Position numbers and translations under genes: made by a program
Shown here: positions 42,928 through 52,300 of the stretch, piece by piece
Layout: each line of letters begins with the position of its first letter
How positions within the stretch are numbered: the first letter of the stretch is position 1
Notes under the pieces: generated by a model
Told to the model about the DNA's origin: nothing
What the model saw: only the letters and a program-made list of their open reading frames with translations
Database searches by the model: none
NCBI RefSeq assembly: GCF_963674635.1
Contig: NZ_OY771475.1
Span: 620,001-684,000 of the forward strand
Direction: 5' to 3'
Source of the DNA: Breoghania sp.
GTDB lineage: Bacteria > Pseudomonadota > Alphaproteobacteria > Rhizobiales > Stappiaceae
DNA length: 64,000 bases

Positions 42928-43821
42928 ATGACGCGCAATGCCCATGTGGCCCTCGTCACCTGCTTCAACGAGGACGAGACGATCAACTATGAGGCGACCT
43001 GCGCCCAGGCCCGCCGACAGGTGGCCGCTGGCAACGACCTCATGGTCTGCGGCACCAATGGCGACTTTTCCGCGCTCACGCACGAAGAAAAGATCAAGCT
43101 CACCGAGGTGGTGAGCGAAGAGGTCGGCGGTCGCGTCAAGATCATCGTCAATGTCGGCTGCCCGGGAACCTTCGAGACGTTGCAGCTTGCGCGCGCCGTC
43201 GATGGTCTCGGCCTGCACGGCATCGCGGTCATCGCGCCCTATTTCATCTCCTGCACACAGGATGGCCTGATCCGCCACTTCTCCACGATCGCGGATGCGG
43301 TGAAGACGCCGGTCTATCTCTATGACATCCCGGCGCGCACCCAGAACCACATCGAACCGGCGACCGCCAAGGTGCTGGCCAAGCACGGCAATATCGCAGG
43401 CATCAAGGATTCCGGCGGCTCCACCGAGACCGTTCAGGAATACCTGGAAGTCAGCCGCGAGGTTGGCAATTTCGATGTCTATTGCGCCCCCGATCATCTG
43501 GTCCTTTGGGGGCTGGAGCAGGGCTGCGCGGGCGTCGTGTCCGGTCTCGGCAACGTGGCGCCCGAAACGCTGGCGCAGATCATCCGTGGCTTCAATGAAG
43601 GCGACATGGACGCCGCCAGGGCCGCGCAGGAGAATTTCGCCGGGCTTCGCAAGGACCTCTATGCGCTGGGCTTCCCGCCCGCCATGGTCAAGCGCGCGCT
43701 TTGCATGAATGACAGCTCCGTCGGCCTGTCGCGCCAGCCCGCGCTTCTGCCGAATGACGAGCAGGACGCCAAGATCGTGGAGATCCTGAAGGCGCGTAAC
43801 CTCTACACGCGGGACGCCTGA
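42928..43821 (+). CDS. DapA/NanA-family lyase or aldolase
   Basis: This 297-aa TIM-barrel protein has the Schiff-base Lys K160 in GIKDSGG and the catalytic Tyr Y132 in YLYDIPARTQ. The usual GTTGE turn reads GTNGDFSALTHEE. It is more likely to cleave or dehydrate a 2-keto-sugar acid than to make dihydrodipicolinate, given its place in a catabolic operon. The ATG lies three bases after the permease stop. Confidence 0.88.
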   Translation: MTRNAHVALVTCFNEDETINYEATCAQARRQVAAGNDLMVCGTNGDFSALTHEEKIKLTEVVSEEVGGRVKIIVNVGCPGTFETLQLARAVDGLGLHGIAVIAPYFISCTQDGLIRHFSTIADAVKTPVYLYDIPARTQNHIEPATAKVLAKHGNIAGIKDSGGSTETVQEYLEVSREVGNFDVYCAPDHLVLWGLEQGCAGVVSGLGNVAPETLAQIIRGFNEGDMDAARAAQENFAGLRKDLYALGFPPAMVKRALCMNDSSVGLSRQPALLPNDEQDAKIVEILKARNLYTRDA

Positions 43822-43823
43822 TC

Positions 43824-44783
43824 ATGACCGTCGTCGTTACCACTTCGCCGGGCTTTGCAAAGCAGGGGCCGGTGGCCGAGCTGATCGCGGAAAAGGGCTG
43901 GGAACTGATCCGCTGTGCGGACACTTCGCTGCCCGATGGCGGTGTCAGCGCGCATATTGGCCGGGCTGACTACCTGGTCGTGGGGCTGGTGCCCGTCACG
44001 CCCGCGACGCTGGAAGGCGCTTCCAATCTCAAGGCCGTGCTGAAGCATGGCGTGGGCGTGGACAATATCGACATTCCGGCCTGTACGGCGGCGGGGCTGC
44101 CGGTATGCAACACGCCTGCCGCCAATGCGGATGCGGTTGCGGAACTGGCGGTCGGGCTGATGTTCTCCATGGCCCGCTTCATCCCGCAGGGCCATGCGTC
44201 CGTCACATCCGGTGGATGGGATCGCCGCGTCGGCAGCCAGCTTGGCGGCAAGACGCTGGGCATTGTCGGGCTCGGCAATATCGGCAAGCGGCTTGCAAAG
44301 CTCGCGCGTGGCCTCGGCATGACGGTTGTCGCCAACGATATGTACCCGGACGAGGCCTTTACCCGTGAACATGGCGTCACCATGATGAGCCTGGACGAGG
44401 TTCTCGCCGCTTCCGACTACGTGTCGCTGCACGTCTTCGGCGGCAAGGACAACGCGGCCCTCATCAACCGCGAGACGATTGGCCAGATGAAGCCCGGCGC
44501 GCGGCTCATCAATCTGGCACGCGGCGAGGTGGTCGATCTCGATGCGGTGGCCGAAGCTCTTGAAAGCGGCCAGCTCGGGGGCGTCGCCATCGATGCCTAT
44601 GTGAGCGAGCCGCCGTCCACCGACCATCCGGTCTTCTCCCACGCAAACGCTGTCTTCACGCCCCATTCGGGGGCGGACACCAGGGAAGCGGTGGAGAATG
44701 TGGGCAAGATGGTGATCGAGGACATTTCCACCTTCCTGGAAGGTGGCATGCCGAAGCGGTGCCTCAACGCCAGGGACCTGTGA
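43824..44783 (+). CDS. D-isomer 2-hydroxyacid dehydrogenase
   Basis: The protein is 319 aa. The NAD-binding fold has VGLGNIGKRLAKLARGLGM. The catalytic Arg is in INLARGEVVD, the Glu in the AYVSEPPSTDHP region and the His in FTPHSGADT. It would oxidise a hydroxy acid or reduce a keto acid in the pathway. It starts two bases after the previous stop, so the two are cotranscribed. Confidence 0.9.
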   Translation: MTVVVTTSPGFAKQGPVAELIAEKGWELIRCADTSLPDGGVSAHIGRADYLVVGLVPVTPATLEGASNLKAVLKHGVGVDNIDIPACTAAGLPVCNTPAANADAVAELAVGLMFSMARFIPQGHASVTSGGWDRRVGSQLGGKTLGIVGLGNIGKRLAKLARGLGMTVVANDMYPDEAFTREHGVTMMSLDEVLAASDYVSLHVFGGKDNAALINRETIGQMKPGARLINLARGEVVDLDAVAEALESGQLGGVAIDAYVSEPPSTDHPVFSHANAVFTPHSGADTREAVENVGKMVIEDISTFLEGGMPKRCLNARDL

Positions 44784-44823
44784 TCCGCTCACGATCCGCC
44801 ATTTCAGTGTGAACTCATGGCGC

Positions 44824-44846
44824 CGGGACCTAATGCCGTGGTCCCG
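44824..44846 (+). other. Hairpin upstream of pdxA2
   Basis: CGGGACC and GGTCCCG form a 7-bp stem with a 9-base loop 20 bases before the start codon. It may tune expression of the downstream gene. Confidence 0.4.
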
Positions 44847-44866
44847 CGCCGCATCAGGAGAGGGAT

Positions 44867-45847
44867 ATGAGCCAGAAACCGATCGTCATCACGATGGGCG
44901 ACCCGTCAGGCGTGGGGGCCGAGGTCACCGTCAAGGCGATGGCTTCGCTCGAACCGAAGGACCGTGCGCGCTATGCGGTGATCGGCGACAAGCCGACGCT
45001 TGAACGCGCGGTTGCCGCCTGCAAGCTCGATCTGGCACTCGCCGATTTCGGCGGGGCCGTGCCGGAAGGCGCGCTGGCCGTGATCCATGTGCAGGTGGCG
45101 GATCTGCCGGGCAAGTTCGGCGTGTTGTCGCCGGCCTGTGGCGAGGCCTCCTTCCGTTTCATCGAAAAGGCGGTCGAGATGACCACCGGCGGTGAAGCGA
45201 TCAGCATCGTCACCGCGCCGATCAACAAGGAGGCGCTCAACGCAGCCGGTCATCACTATGACGGCCACACCGGCATGCTGGCGGCACTGACGCATTCCAA
45301 GTCGAGCTGGATGCTGCTCGCATCGCCGACGCTGAACGTGCTTCATGTCTCCACCCATGTGTCGCTTAAAGATGCGATCACACGGGCGACACCGGAGCGC
45401 GTTCTGGAGACCATCCGCACCGGCCACAAGCATCTCAAGCGCATGGGGATCGCGAACCCGCGCATCGCGGTTGCGGGCATCAACCCCCATTGTGGTGAGA
45501 ACGGGCTCTTCGGGCGCGAGGATGACGAGCAGATCGCGCCGGGCGTGAAGATGGCGCAGGACGAGGGCATCAACGTCGAGGGCCCGATTTCCGCCGACAC
45601 GGTCTATTACCGGGCGCATAAGGGCGCGTTCGATCTGGTGATCGCCCAGTACCACGATCAGGGCCACATCCCGATCAAGCTGATCGCCTTCGATACCGCG
45701 GTGAACGTGTCTCTGGGGCTTCCCATCGACCGGTGTTCCGTCGATCACGGCACGGCCTTCGATATCGCGGGAACCGGCAAGGCCAACCATGTGAACATGC
45801 TGGCCGCGCTCGACTATGCGGGCAAACTCGCGGCGGGGCGCAGCTGA
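44867..45847 (+). CDS. pdxA2: PdxA2-type 4-phospho-acid dehydrogenase (D-threonate/D-erythronate pathway)
   Basis: The protein is 326 aa of the PdxA fold. Metal-binding His residues are seen in SAAGHHYDGHT-like NAAGHHYDGHTG, in GINPHCGENG and in QYHDQGHIPIK. The N-terminus ITMGDPSGVGAEV is typical. PdxA2 proteins that travel with DUF1537 kinases oxidise and decarboxylate 4-phosphorylated four-carbon acids to dihydroxyacetone phosphate; the kinase gene is 0.9 kb away. This favours PdxA2 over biosynthetic PdxA. A GGAGAGGG site precedes the ATG. Confidence 0.88.
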   Translation: MSQKPIVITMGDPSGVGAEVTVKAMASLEPKDRARYAVIGDKPTLERAVAACKLDLALADFGGAVPEGALAVIHVQVADLPGKFGVLSPACGEASFRFIEKAVEMTTGGEAISIVTAPINKEALNAAGHHYDGHTGMLAALTHSKSSWMLLASPTLNVLHVSTHVSLKDAITRATPERVLETIRTGHKHLKRMGIANPRIAVAGINPHCGENGLFGREDDEQIAPGVKMAQDEGINVEGPISADTVYYRAHKGAFDLVIAQYHDQGHIPIKLIAFDTAVNVSLGLPIDRCSVDHGTAFDIAGTGKANHVNMLAALDYAGKLAAGRS

Positions 45848-45896
45848 GGTCTCAAGGCTTGCGCGACGTCGTCAATTTGTGAGTGCGAATGAAATG

Positions 45897-45927
45897 AAAA
45901 GGCGCCCCGTCAGGAGGGCGCCTTTTT
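45897..45927. terminator. Bidirectional terminator between pdxA2 and gntR
   Basis: AAAAGGCGCCC (45897-45907) pairs with GGGCGCCTTTT (45916-45926), followed by further T, between two convergent genes. Confidence 0.85.
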
Positions 45928-45951
45928 CATGTCCGGGATCTGAAACCCGGT

Positions 45952-46674
45952 TCAATCCTTCATGCGCAGGTCAAGCAGGCCGATGCCGAAGAGGCGGTCT
46001 CGCGAATATTCCAGATGCGCGCGCATATGCGCCTCCGCATCCTCGGCGCGCTGGTCGCGGATGGCTTCATAGATGTTGGTGTGTTCTTCCAGAACGCGCT
46101 CCAGCGCCTTTGCCCCATCGGTCATTAGCGATTGGCCATGCAGCTTCATGCCCACATGGATGTGCTCGCGCAGGGCCCGCACGGCGGCCTCGTAATACTG
46201 GTTGTTGGCGGCCTTGGTGATGGCGAGGTGGAAGGTGAAATCCGCATCCTCGCGGTGTTCCTGGCTGCCGGTGGCAACGCGCATCAGATCCAGCGCATCC
46301 TTGATCTCCGCAAGCGAGGCGCTGCCGCGCCGGTCGGCTGCGAAACGGGTTGCGGCGGTCTCGATCGTGATGCGGAATTCATAGCAGCGTTGAACGTCGG
46401 CCAGTGTCTCCACGCGGGCAAAACCCACCGGGTTTGAACTTGCCGCGCGCACGAAATTGCCCGCGCCCTGACGCGAATAGATCACGCCTTCGGTGCGCAG
46501 CTTCTCAAGCGCCATGCGCAGCACCGGCCGGGAAACGCCGAACTCGTTCGCCAGCGTGTTCTCCGAGGGCAGCTTCTGGTTTACCGGGTATTCGCCATTG
46601 CTGATGCGGCTGTACAGCGAATGGTAGACACGATCCGCCAGTGTCAGTTTGGGCTTTTCGCGCGTCTCTTTCAT
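45952..46674 (-). CDS. GntR-family repressor (FadR/FCD type)
   Basis: The protein is 240 aa. The N-terminal winged helix (YPVNQKLPSENTLANEFGVSRPVLRMALEKL) is followed by an FCD ligand-binding domain whose metal-type residues lie in DADFTFHLAI, EEHTNIYEAI and HMRAHLEYSR. It probably represses the acid-sugar genes and is released by a pathway acid. I chose the ATG at 46674; a GTG at 46704 is also in frame and would overlap the kinase stop, but neither has a strong ribosome site. Confidence 0.9.
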   Translation of the reverse strand: MKETREKPKLTLADRVYHSLYSRISNGEYPVNQKLPSENTLANEFGVSRPVLRMALEKLRTEGVIYSRQGAGNFVRAASSNPVGFARVETLADVQRCYEFRITIETAATRFAADRRGSASLAEIKDALDLMRVATGSQEHREDADFTFHLAITKAANNQYYEAAVRALREHIHVGMKLHGQSLMTDGAKALERVLEEHTNIYEAIRDQRAEDAEAHMRAHLEYSRDRLFGIGLLDLRMKD

Positions 46675-46700
46675 CGCTCTGGCTTTCAAATGGTGCCTCT

Positions 46701-47759
46701 TCACATCGCTTTGGCGGGTGAAGTTACAAGTTTATTGACAAGTTTCACAAGGGTATCTGCTTCACCGAAGCCGCCGGACTTGGTGATAAAGGTCAGGCCG
46801 GGCATTCCATCGAGCATGCGCGAGACCGGCAGTCCGGGAAGGACTTCGCCATCGACCTCAACAAGTCCGCAGCCGATCCGATGTGCAATCGCCGCCGCCG
46901 TCTCGCCCCCGCAGGCAAGCAATGCCCGTGGCGGACGGCGCTGGAGGCGCGAAGCGATCCCGGCTGCGAATGCCGTTCCTGCGGCCACGCTGTCAATGGT
47001 CTCGTGCCCTGCCGTCATCTGGATGATTTCGGGCTCCGCGCCGGTTTCTGCCGTCTCCGGCACATGGCCATTCGGCGCGGCCAGGCCATCCAGATCTGTC
47101 ATCTGCGCAACGGTCACGGGATCGCGCGAGCCTATGGCGAAGAGGGCCGGAGCGGGCAGGGTGGCGATCTCGGGCTGAATCGGGGTTTTTGCAAAGCGGC
47201 GGGCAACGGCTTGCGCCAGACCGGCGGCTCCCACCAGCAGCGGCAGCTGACCGTCATCGGCCAGCGCGGCTTTCAGCGCGGCATCGATATCGGCGTCGCT
47301 GGTTGCTTCCGGCACGGCGGATGGCTGGCATCCCGTCGTCTTTGCAATATCGATGGGCGTGTCCACGCCCGCTCCGCAAACAGCGCCGTTTTTTACAAGT
47401 CGGCCCAGGCGCGGAATGGCGGGGCAGACAAGCATCCCTTCGCTCCGGCCTGCCAGAACCGCAAGCTCGGCGCGCACATGGCCCTTGAGGCGGCTGTCGA
47501 CCTTCTTGAAAATGATCGCGTTGCGGAATGCGCAATCCTCCCGCGCACCTGACAAGATGTCTTCCAGACGCCGAATGGCTTCTTTTTCAGCCAATTCCCG
47601 GCTGTTCGTCGAGACGGAAATGACATCGGGGGCCTCGGCGAGCGCATCTGAAAGCCGCTCCGGCGACAAGGCGCACAGCACCCGGAAACCGTGCCGCGCA
47701 AAGGCAACGGAACTGTCAAGTGCGCCGGTCAGGTCGTCTGCGATGATAAGAAGTTTCAT
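46701..47759 (-). CDS. Four-carbon acid sugar kinase (DUF1537 family)
   Basis: The protein is 352 aa, with the N-terminal substrate domain (LIIADDLTGALDSSVAF and FKKVDSRLKGHVRAEL) and a C-terminal nucleotide domain (LLACGGETAAAIAHR, TFITKSGGFGEAD). Characterised members phosphorylate D-threonate, D-erythronate or related keto acids at O4, the step before PdxA2. It is shorter than the roughly 420 aa typical of the family, mainly in the middle. It is upstream of gntR on the same strand, and its 3' end contains an ACTTGT-type repeat. Confidence 0.9.
   Translation of the reverse strand: MKLLIIADDLTGALDSSVAFARHGFRVLCALSPERLSDALAEAPDVISVSTNSRELAEKEAIRRLEDILSGAREDCAFRNAIIFKKVDSRLKGHVRAELAVLAGRSEGMLVCPAIPRLGRLVKNGAVCGAGVDTPIDIAKTTGCQPSAVPEATSDADIDAALKAALADDGQLPLLVGAAGLAQAVARRFAKTPIQPEIATLPAPALFAIGSRDPVTVAQMTDLDGLAAPNGHVPETAETGAEPEIIQMTAGHETIDSVAAGTAFAAGIASRLQRRPPRALLACGGETAAAIAHRIGCGLVEVDGEVLPGLPVSRMLDGMPGLTFITKSGGFGEADTLVKLVNKLVTSPAKAM
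46725..46743. promoter_or_regulatory. TACAAGT repeat, candidate GntR operator (c)
   Basis: TACAAGT (46725-46731) and GACAAGT (46737-46743) repeat with a 12-base period. On the minus strand these are ACTTGTC and ACTTGTA. The site is inside the 3' end of the kinase gene and 50 bases before gntR, which suits autoregulation. Confidence 0.5.
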
Positions 47760-47792
47760 GCCGTTCTTGCTCGTTCGTGCGTCGCGTCATGG

Positions 47793-47811
47793 TACAAGTT
47801 GTTTACTTGTA
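47793..47811. promoter_or_regulatory. TACAAGT/ACTTGTA inverted repeat, candidate GntR operator (d)
   Basis: A perfect 7-bp inverted repeat with a 5-base spacer lies 34 bases upstream of the kinase start. It uses the same half-site as the direct repeats elsewhere in the cluster and is the most symmetric copy. Confidence 0.58.
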
Positions 47812-48018
47812 AGACAATTGAATCCCATCAGAATTTGCCTGGATTCCGATGTCCGGGAACGGAGCGCAAATGGCCCGGCTGGCCGTCTCGCCGGGGGCAA
47901 AAACAGCCGGTTGTGGACGGGATTTTCTGGGCAGGGCTTGCAAGGACCCGCTGTCCTGTGTGACGCCTGACGCAAAGCATGGCAGGGGCGAGGGCCCGAA
48001 AAGCGCGAGGCACAGGCG

Positions 48019-49125
48019 ATGGAGATGACGGATCTGGGAATTGGTCGGACCGAGGACCGGTTCTTTCCTTTCGATGCCGTGCGGGTGGCGGCGCAGCGCG
48101 TCTTGAACGCGGACAATCGCCATGCCTTCCAGTACGCGCCGTCGGAAGGGTTGACGGAGATGCGTCAGGAGCTCGCCCGCTACCTCACCGCCCGAACGGG
48201 AAGGAAGGTGAGTGCTGAGAATCTTCTGATGACCAATGGTGCATCGCATGCGCTGGATCTCGTCCTGAAGAAGCTGGTGCCTGCGGGAAGCGCCGTCGCG
48301 GTGGATGATCCGACCTATTTCTTTGCGCTCAACATCCTGCGTGACTGGGATATCGACCTGAGGCCCATCCCGGTGCGCGAGGATGGTCTGGATCTCGACC
48401 GTCTGGAGCATGAGATCCGCACCCGCGATGTGAAGATGCTTTACACCATCCCGATCCATCACAACCCGACGGGCCGGATGTTCTCGCGGGAAAACCGCGA
48501 AGGCATCGTTGCCCTTGCCGAGCGCCATGGCGTGATCGTGGCCAGTGACGAGGTTTATCAGTTCGTCGGCGATGAGGTGCAGGAAAGCCTCTTCACGGGC
48601 AACGAAGCGAACATCCTTTCCATCGGCTCCTTCGCCAAGACGCTTGCCTCCGGCGTCCGCACGGGCTGGATACACGGGCCTAGGCCGCTCATCGACAGGC
48701 TGGCCAAGTGCGGGGTGCTGATCAGCGGAGGCGGCGTGGCGCCCGTCATGTCTCTGGTCCTGGCGCAGATGCTGGCCAGCGGGACGCAGGACGAGGTGCT
48801 GGCGAGCCTGAACGCTGTCTATAACGCCCGAAGACGCGCGCTTTGTGCGGTTCTGGAGCGCGATTTGCCTCAGGAGGTGCGCTTCGCCGCGCCCACAGGC
48901 GGGTTCTTCTGCTGGCTGGAAGCGCCCGAGGATCTCGACATGCCGGCCGTCCTTGCCGAGGCGCAGCGCCGGGGTGTTTCCTTCCGGCTCGGTTCGGATT
49001 GTTCAAGCGCTGGAAATTTCGCCAACTGCATCCGGCTGGGCTTCAGCTATTACGAGGAGGCGCGTCTGGAGGCGGCCGGGGCGATCTTGTGCGATGTGCT
49101 GAAAAAGGCGCTGGCGGCGCGGTAG
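48019..49125 (+). CDS. PLP-dependent aminotransferase, class I/II
   Basis: This 368-aa enzyme is of fold type I. Its blocks are LMTNGASHALDLVLKKL (phosphate loop region), DDPTYFFALNIL, IPIHHNPTGRMFS, VIVASDEVYQF and the PLP lysine in GSFAKTLASGVRTGW. It resembles the AAT-I/MocR-like aminotransferases without the GntR domain. The substrate is unknown. It is divergent from the acid-sugar kinase and ends five bases before a MITE-like element. Confidence 0.88.
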   Translation: MEMTDLGIGRTEDRFFPFDAVRVAAQRVLNADNRHAFQYAPSEGLTEMRQELARYLTARTGRKVSAENLLMTNGASHALDLVLKKLVPAGSAVAVDDPTYFFALNILRDWDIDLRPIPVREDGLDLDRLEHEIRTRDVKMLYTIPIHHNPTGRMFSRENREGIVALAERHGVIVASDEVYQFVGDEVQESLFTGNEANILSIGSFAKTLASGVRTGWIHGPRPLIDRLAKCGVLISGGGVAPVMSLVLAQMLASGTQDEVLASLNAVYNARRRALCAVLERDLPQEVRFAAPTGGFFCWLEAPEDLDMPAVLAEAQRRGVSFRLGSDCSSAGNFANCIRLGFSYYEEARLEAAGAILCDVLKKALAAR

Positions 49126-49130
49126 CCGCC

Positions 49131-49397
49131 CTAGGGTGTGGACCCATAGATGAGCCGCGAATGGCGGCGAAAAGGCGACGAGATACGAGGAGAGACGGGC
49201 AGAGCGGGCTTTGCGCCCGCTCAAGCGGCGCGACACCGCAGGTCGAAGCCGTTTCACCGTCCTGCCGGATTTGGTTGAGCGATCCGGCTGCGTCGTTGCA
49301 GCCCCTTGAAAACCAGAGGGTGTCCTGCGGGCTCGCGCCTCGCATCCGAACCGCTCAACCAAACCACTCGCAGCTCATCTATGGGGCCACACCCTAG
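49131..49397. mobile_element. 267-bp MITE-like element with 25-bp terminal inverted repeats
   Basis: The two ends (49131-49155 and 49373-49397) are inverted repeats matching at 24 of 25 positions, each starting CTAGGGTGTGG. The interior is too short for a transposase and has no supported gene. CTAG at both tips may be part of the target duplication. Its left tip is five bases from the aminotransferase stop. Its right tip supplies the TAG stop of the TcB-TcC gene. IS5-type parentage is a guess. Confidence 0.75.
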
Positions 49398-52300
49398 TCC
49401 AGATCGTTCGGGATAACGCGCTTCTTGATGTAGTCCTGATAGACGAAAACGGAGGCGACCAAGCCCGCTCCAAGCCAGTTGCGGGCGCTCGTCATCGCAA
49501 GGGTGCGCGAGAACCCTTTGGCGTTCCAGCCGAATTCGCCGGCGAAATTGTTCGCCTTGTAGAATTGCTCCCCCATGTTGCCAAAGAGGAAACGCGCGAT
49601 TTGCATGCGTTGCTCCGTGCTGGCGAGGCTCAGCCCGTTGCCACCGGCCAGCAAGCCATACATCAGGGCGGTGGAATAATCGCCCTGCCGGTAGTAGCTG
49701 ACGGCCTTGACGGAGTCTGCTGCGAAACCGAGGCGGCCCGCCATGTGCAGGCTGTGGTGCAAGGTGTGGGTGCTCGCGGCCCCCATTGCCTTCAAGAGCA
49801 TGTAGCCTTCCGCCGTGAACAGGCTGTTGCCGACAATCCCCAGAACGTGCTTTTCCTTGAAACCTTCCTGCGTGATTGCCAGCGAATGGTAGGCGATGCC
49901 CGCCATGCCGCCGTATCTGGTTACCATCTGCAATGATCCCAGCAGGCCGAAATGGCCGATCGACCGCGCAGTCGGCAGCAGCGACTTGGTGCTGTCTCCC
50001 ATCGTGGTCACGAGCGGCAGCTTGAGCTTATGAGACATCTCAAGGGCCACGAACCTGGTGTCGAGCATCGCGTTCAGCATCACGCCCCAGGCGTTCATCT
50101 CCTTGGCCTGGTATTTTGTCTTGTTGGCGTAGAAGTTGGCCTTCTGCTTCACGGAATCCCAGAAATTGGGGGTCTTGCCGCACAGGCCATCCGGATCGTG
50201 CTTGGTGATCGGGTTGCCGCCGACATAGGCAAACAGGTTCGGCCCATCGGCCGGGCCAGCCGGGTCCGGGCTGGTCCAGCGCCCCATCCACGGAATGTAG
50301 GCGCGCTGGCCCATCCGGTAGAGACCGGAGCCGAGATCCACTTCCTTCTGGGCGAACCTGTATCGCTTTGCCTGCGTCTGGCTCGTGGCCCCACTCGCGG
50401 ACACCCAAAGGGCGTCGGATCCATAGGGCAGATATTCCTGCACATCGACCAGGGTTCCCGCCTGGTCGAGCCGGGCGGCGACAGAGGTGAGGTGATCTTC
50501 GAGCTGGTATTGGGCAATTGTGCTGCCGGTGCCTGCGGGGGTGCGAAGCTGCAGGGCGAGACGTTCGTTCAGCATGACCTGCACCGAGATCTCGCTGACC
50601 GGTCCCGGTGCGCCGTTGGCGATGGGGCGGGTTATGATCGCGTCATCCAGATAGAGCGTTTCGACCGTTGTCCCATCGGGCGCGACGGCGACCTTGCGCA
50701 ACCGCTCACGCCCATTTGAAAACTGCCCCCAGGTGTCGGTCTTTTTCGTGCCATCCACCCGCTCCGTATGGGCAGCGTTGCCGAAGAAGTCGTAATCGAG
50801 GGTCAAGTCGCTTGTCGGAGACAGCAGGTTTCCGCCTGCATCGTAGAAATCGTCCGGCGTTCCGGTGCCGGTGATCATCCCGCGCAGCACCCCGTGATTG
50901 GAACTGAGGGAGATGGCGATGTCCTGCTGCCAGCTGGATGCGGCCGCGGCATAGGCGATCGCGGTCAGGTTGGTGGCGTGGTCATAGGTGAAGCGTTGCT
51001 CGTAGCGCTCCAGTTCGATGCTCGATGCGGGCAGCGCGGGCGGCGTGTGGGATGCGTTCTGGCCGAGCCCTTTCGCGGCGCGGCCTGTCGCGGTCATAAG
51101 GCGATAGAGCGAGTCAAAGACATAGGCTGAATCGCCGGAGGTGGCCGAGGCGTCGCCTGGCACGGGCAGCGCGTTCATCTGGGACGTGACGTTGCCGACC
51201 GGATCATAGGCATAGCTGAGATCCTGCACGACCTCTTGCGCCGCTGTCGTGGTGTGAATGGAGGTGAGGCGCAGGGTGGTCGGCTCAAAGCCGCGTTCCA
51301 CCAGGGCGCCGTTGCCAAGCGGCATTTTCGAGACGCGTCCGTTGGCGGCATAGAGCATCGGGCCCGCCACCATCTGGACATTGGTGGATCCGGGAAGTGT
51401 CAGCGCGATCGCCTTGAGCCAGCCATTGGGATAGAGCGCATAGGCGATCCGGGTGCCGTCGGGCGCGAGCGCGCCAATGGTGTTGCCGTCGCCGTCATAG
51501 GTGAAGGTGGTGGTCCAGACCGTCGGGTCGAGCGCCACGGTTGACGGTGTCGTCCAGTCGGCAGGCTGCGTCCAGTCGGCCACATATTGGCGGGCATGGC
51601 TGAATGGATCGCCCGACAGGCTGTACCTGTCGATCACCTGAATGCTCGCCTGATCATAGCTTTCGATCACCCGGTTGACCGTGTTGGCGGAGGGGGCGGA
51701 GCCATAGACGAACCGGGCGAAGGTCAGCGAAAGACCGTTGCCGATGACGCCCTGCGTCAGGGGGCGGCGGCCCGGATCGTAGCGGGTGGAAATCCGGTAG
51801 CCGCGTGGCGTCCAAACCTCCACCGGATTGCCCAGCGCATCGGTGAGCGTCAATCGCGGGGTTCCGGTTGCTCCCGGCGGAAGGGGGACGTTGCCCGCAT
51901 CCGCATCGGCGCGCGAGATCGCGGTCCCGCCCATGTCGTAGATGGAGAGCGCGTCGAAATAGCTGGGGCGCGCCGGATCCGCAGCGTTGAAGAAGCGCGG
52001 ATTGGAGGTGGCGAGTTCCCGCTCCTGCGGGTCGAGCCAACGCAGGGCGGTGAGTGGCTCAGGCTGGGCGCCGGAATGGTCGACCAGCAGGCTGCGGCTA
52101 GCAATCGTGCGGCCGCGCACATCGAGCATGCTTGTCAGCGGCGTGTCTTCGAAAACCGCCGCCTGTTCCAGCGCGGCGCGTTCGGGTTCGGGAAGGGTCG
52201 GGTTTGAAATGTTCGCCTTGTAATAGGGTGACTGCGTCACCGTATCGTCCGCATCATATTGGTCCGTCTGCCATATGGCGTGGACGTTGCGGGTCAGGAA

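Noticed and set aside
40240..43497. Long 1085-aa minus-strand frame across the tct genes
   Set aside because: It is antisense to three clear transporter and aldolase genes; long shadow frames are normal in GC-rich DNA.
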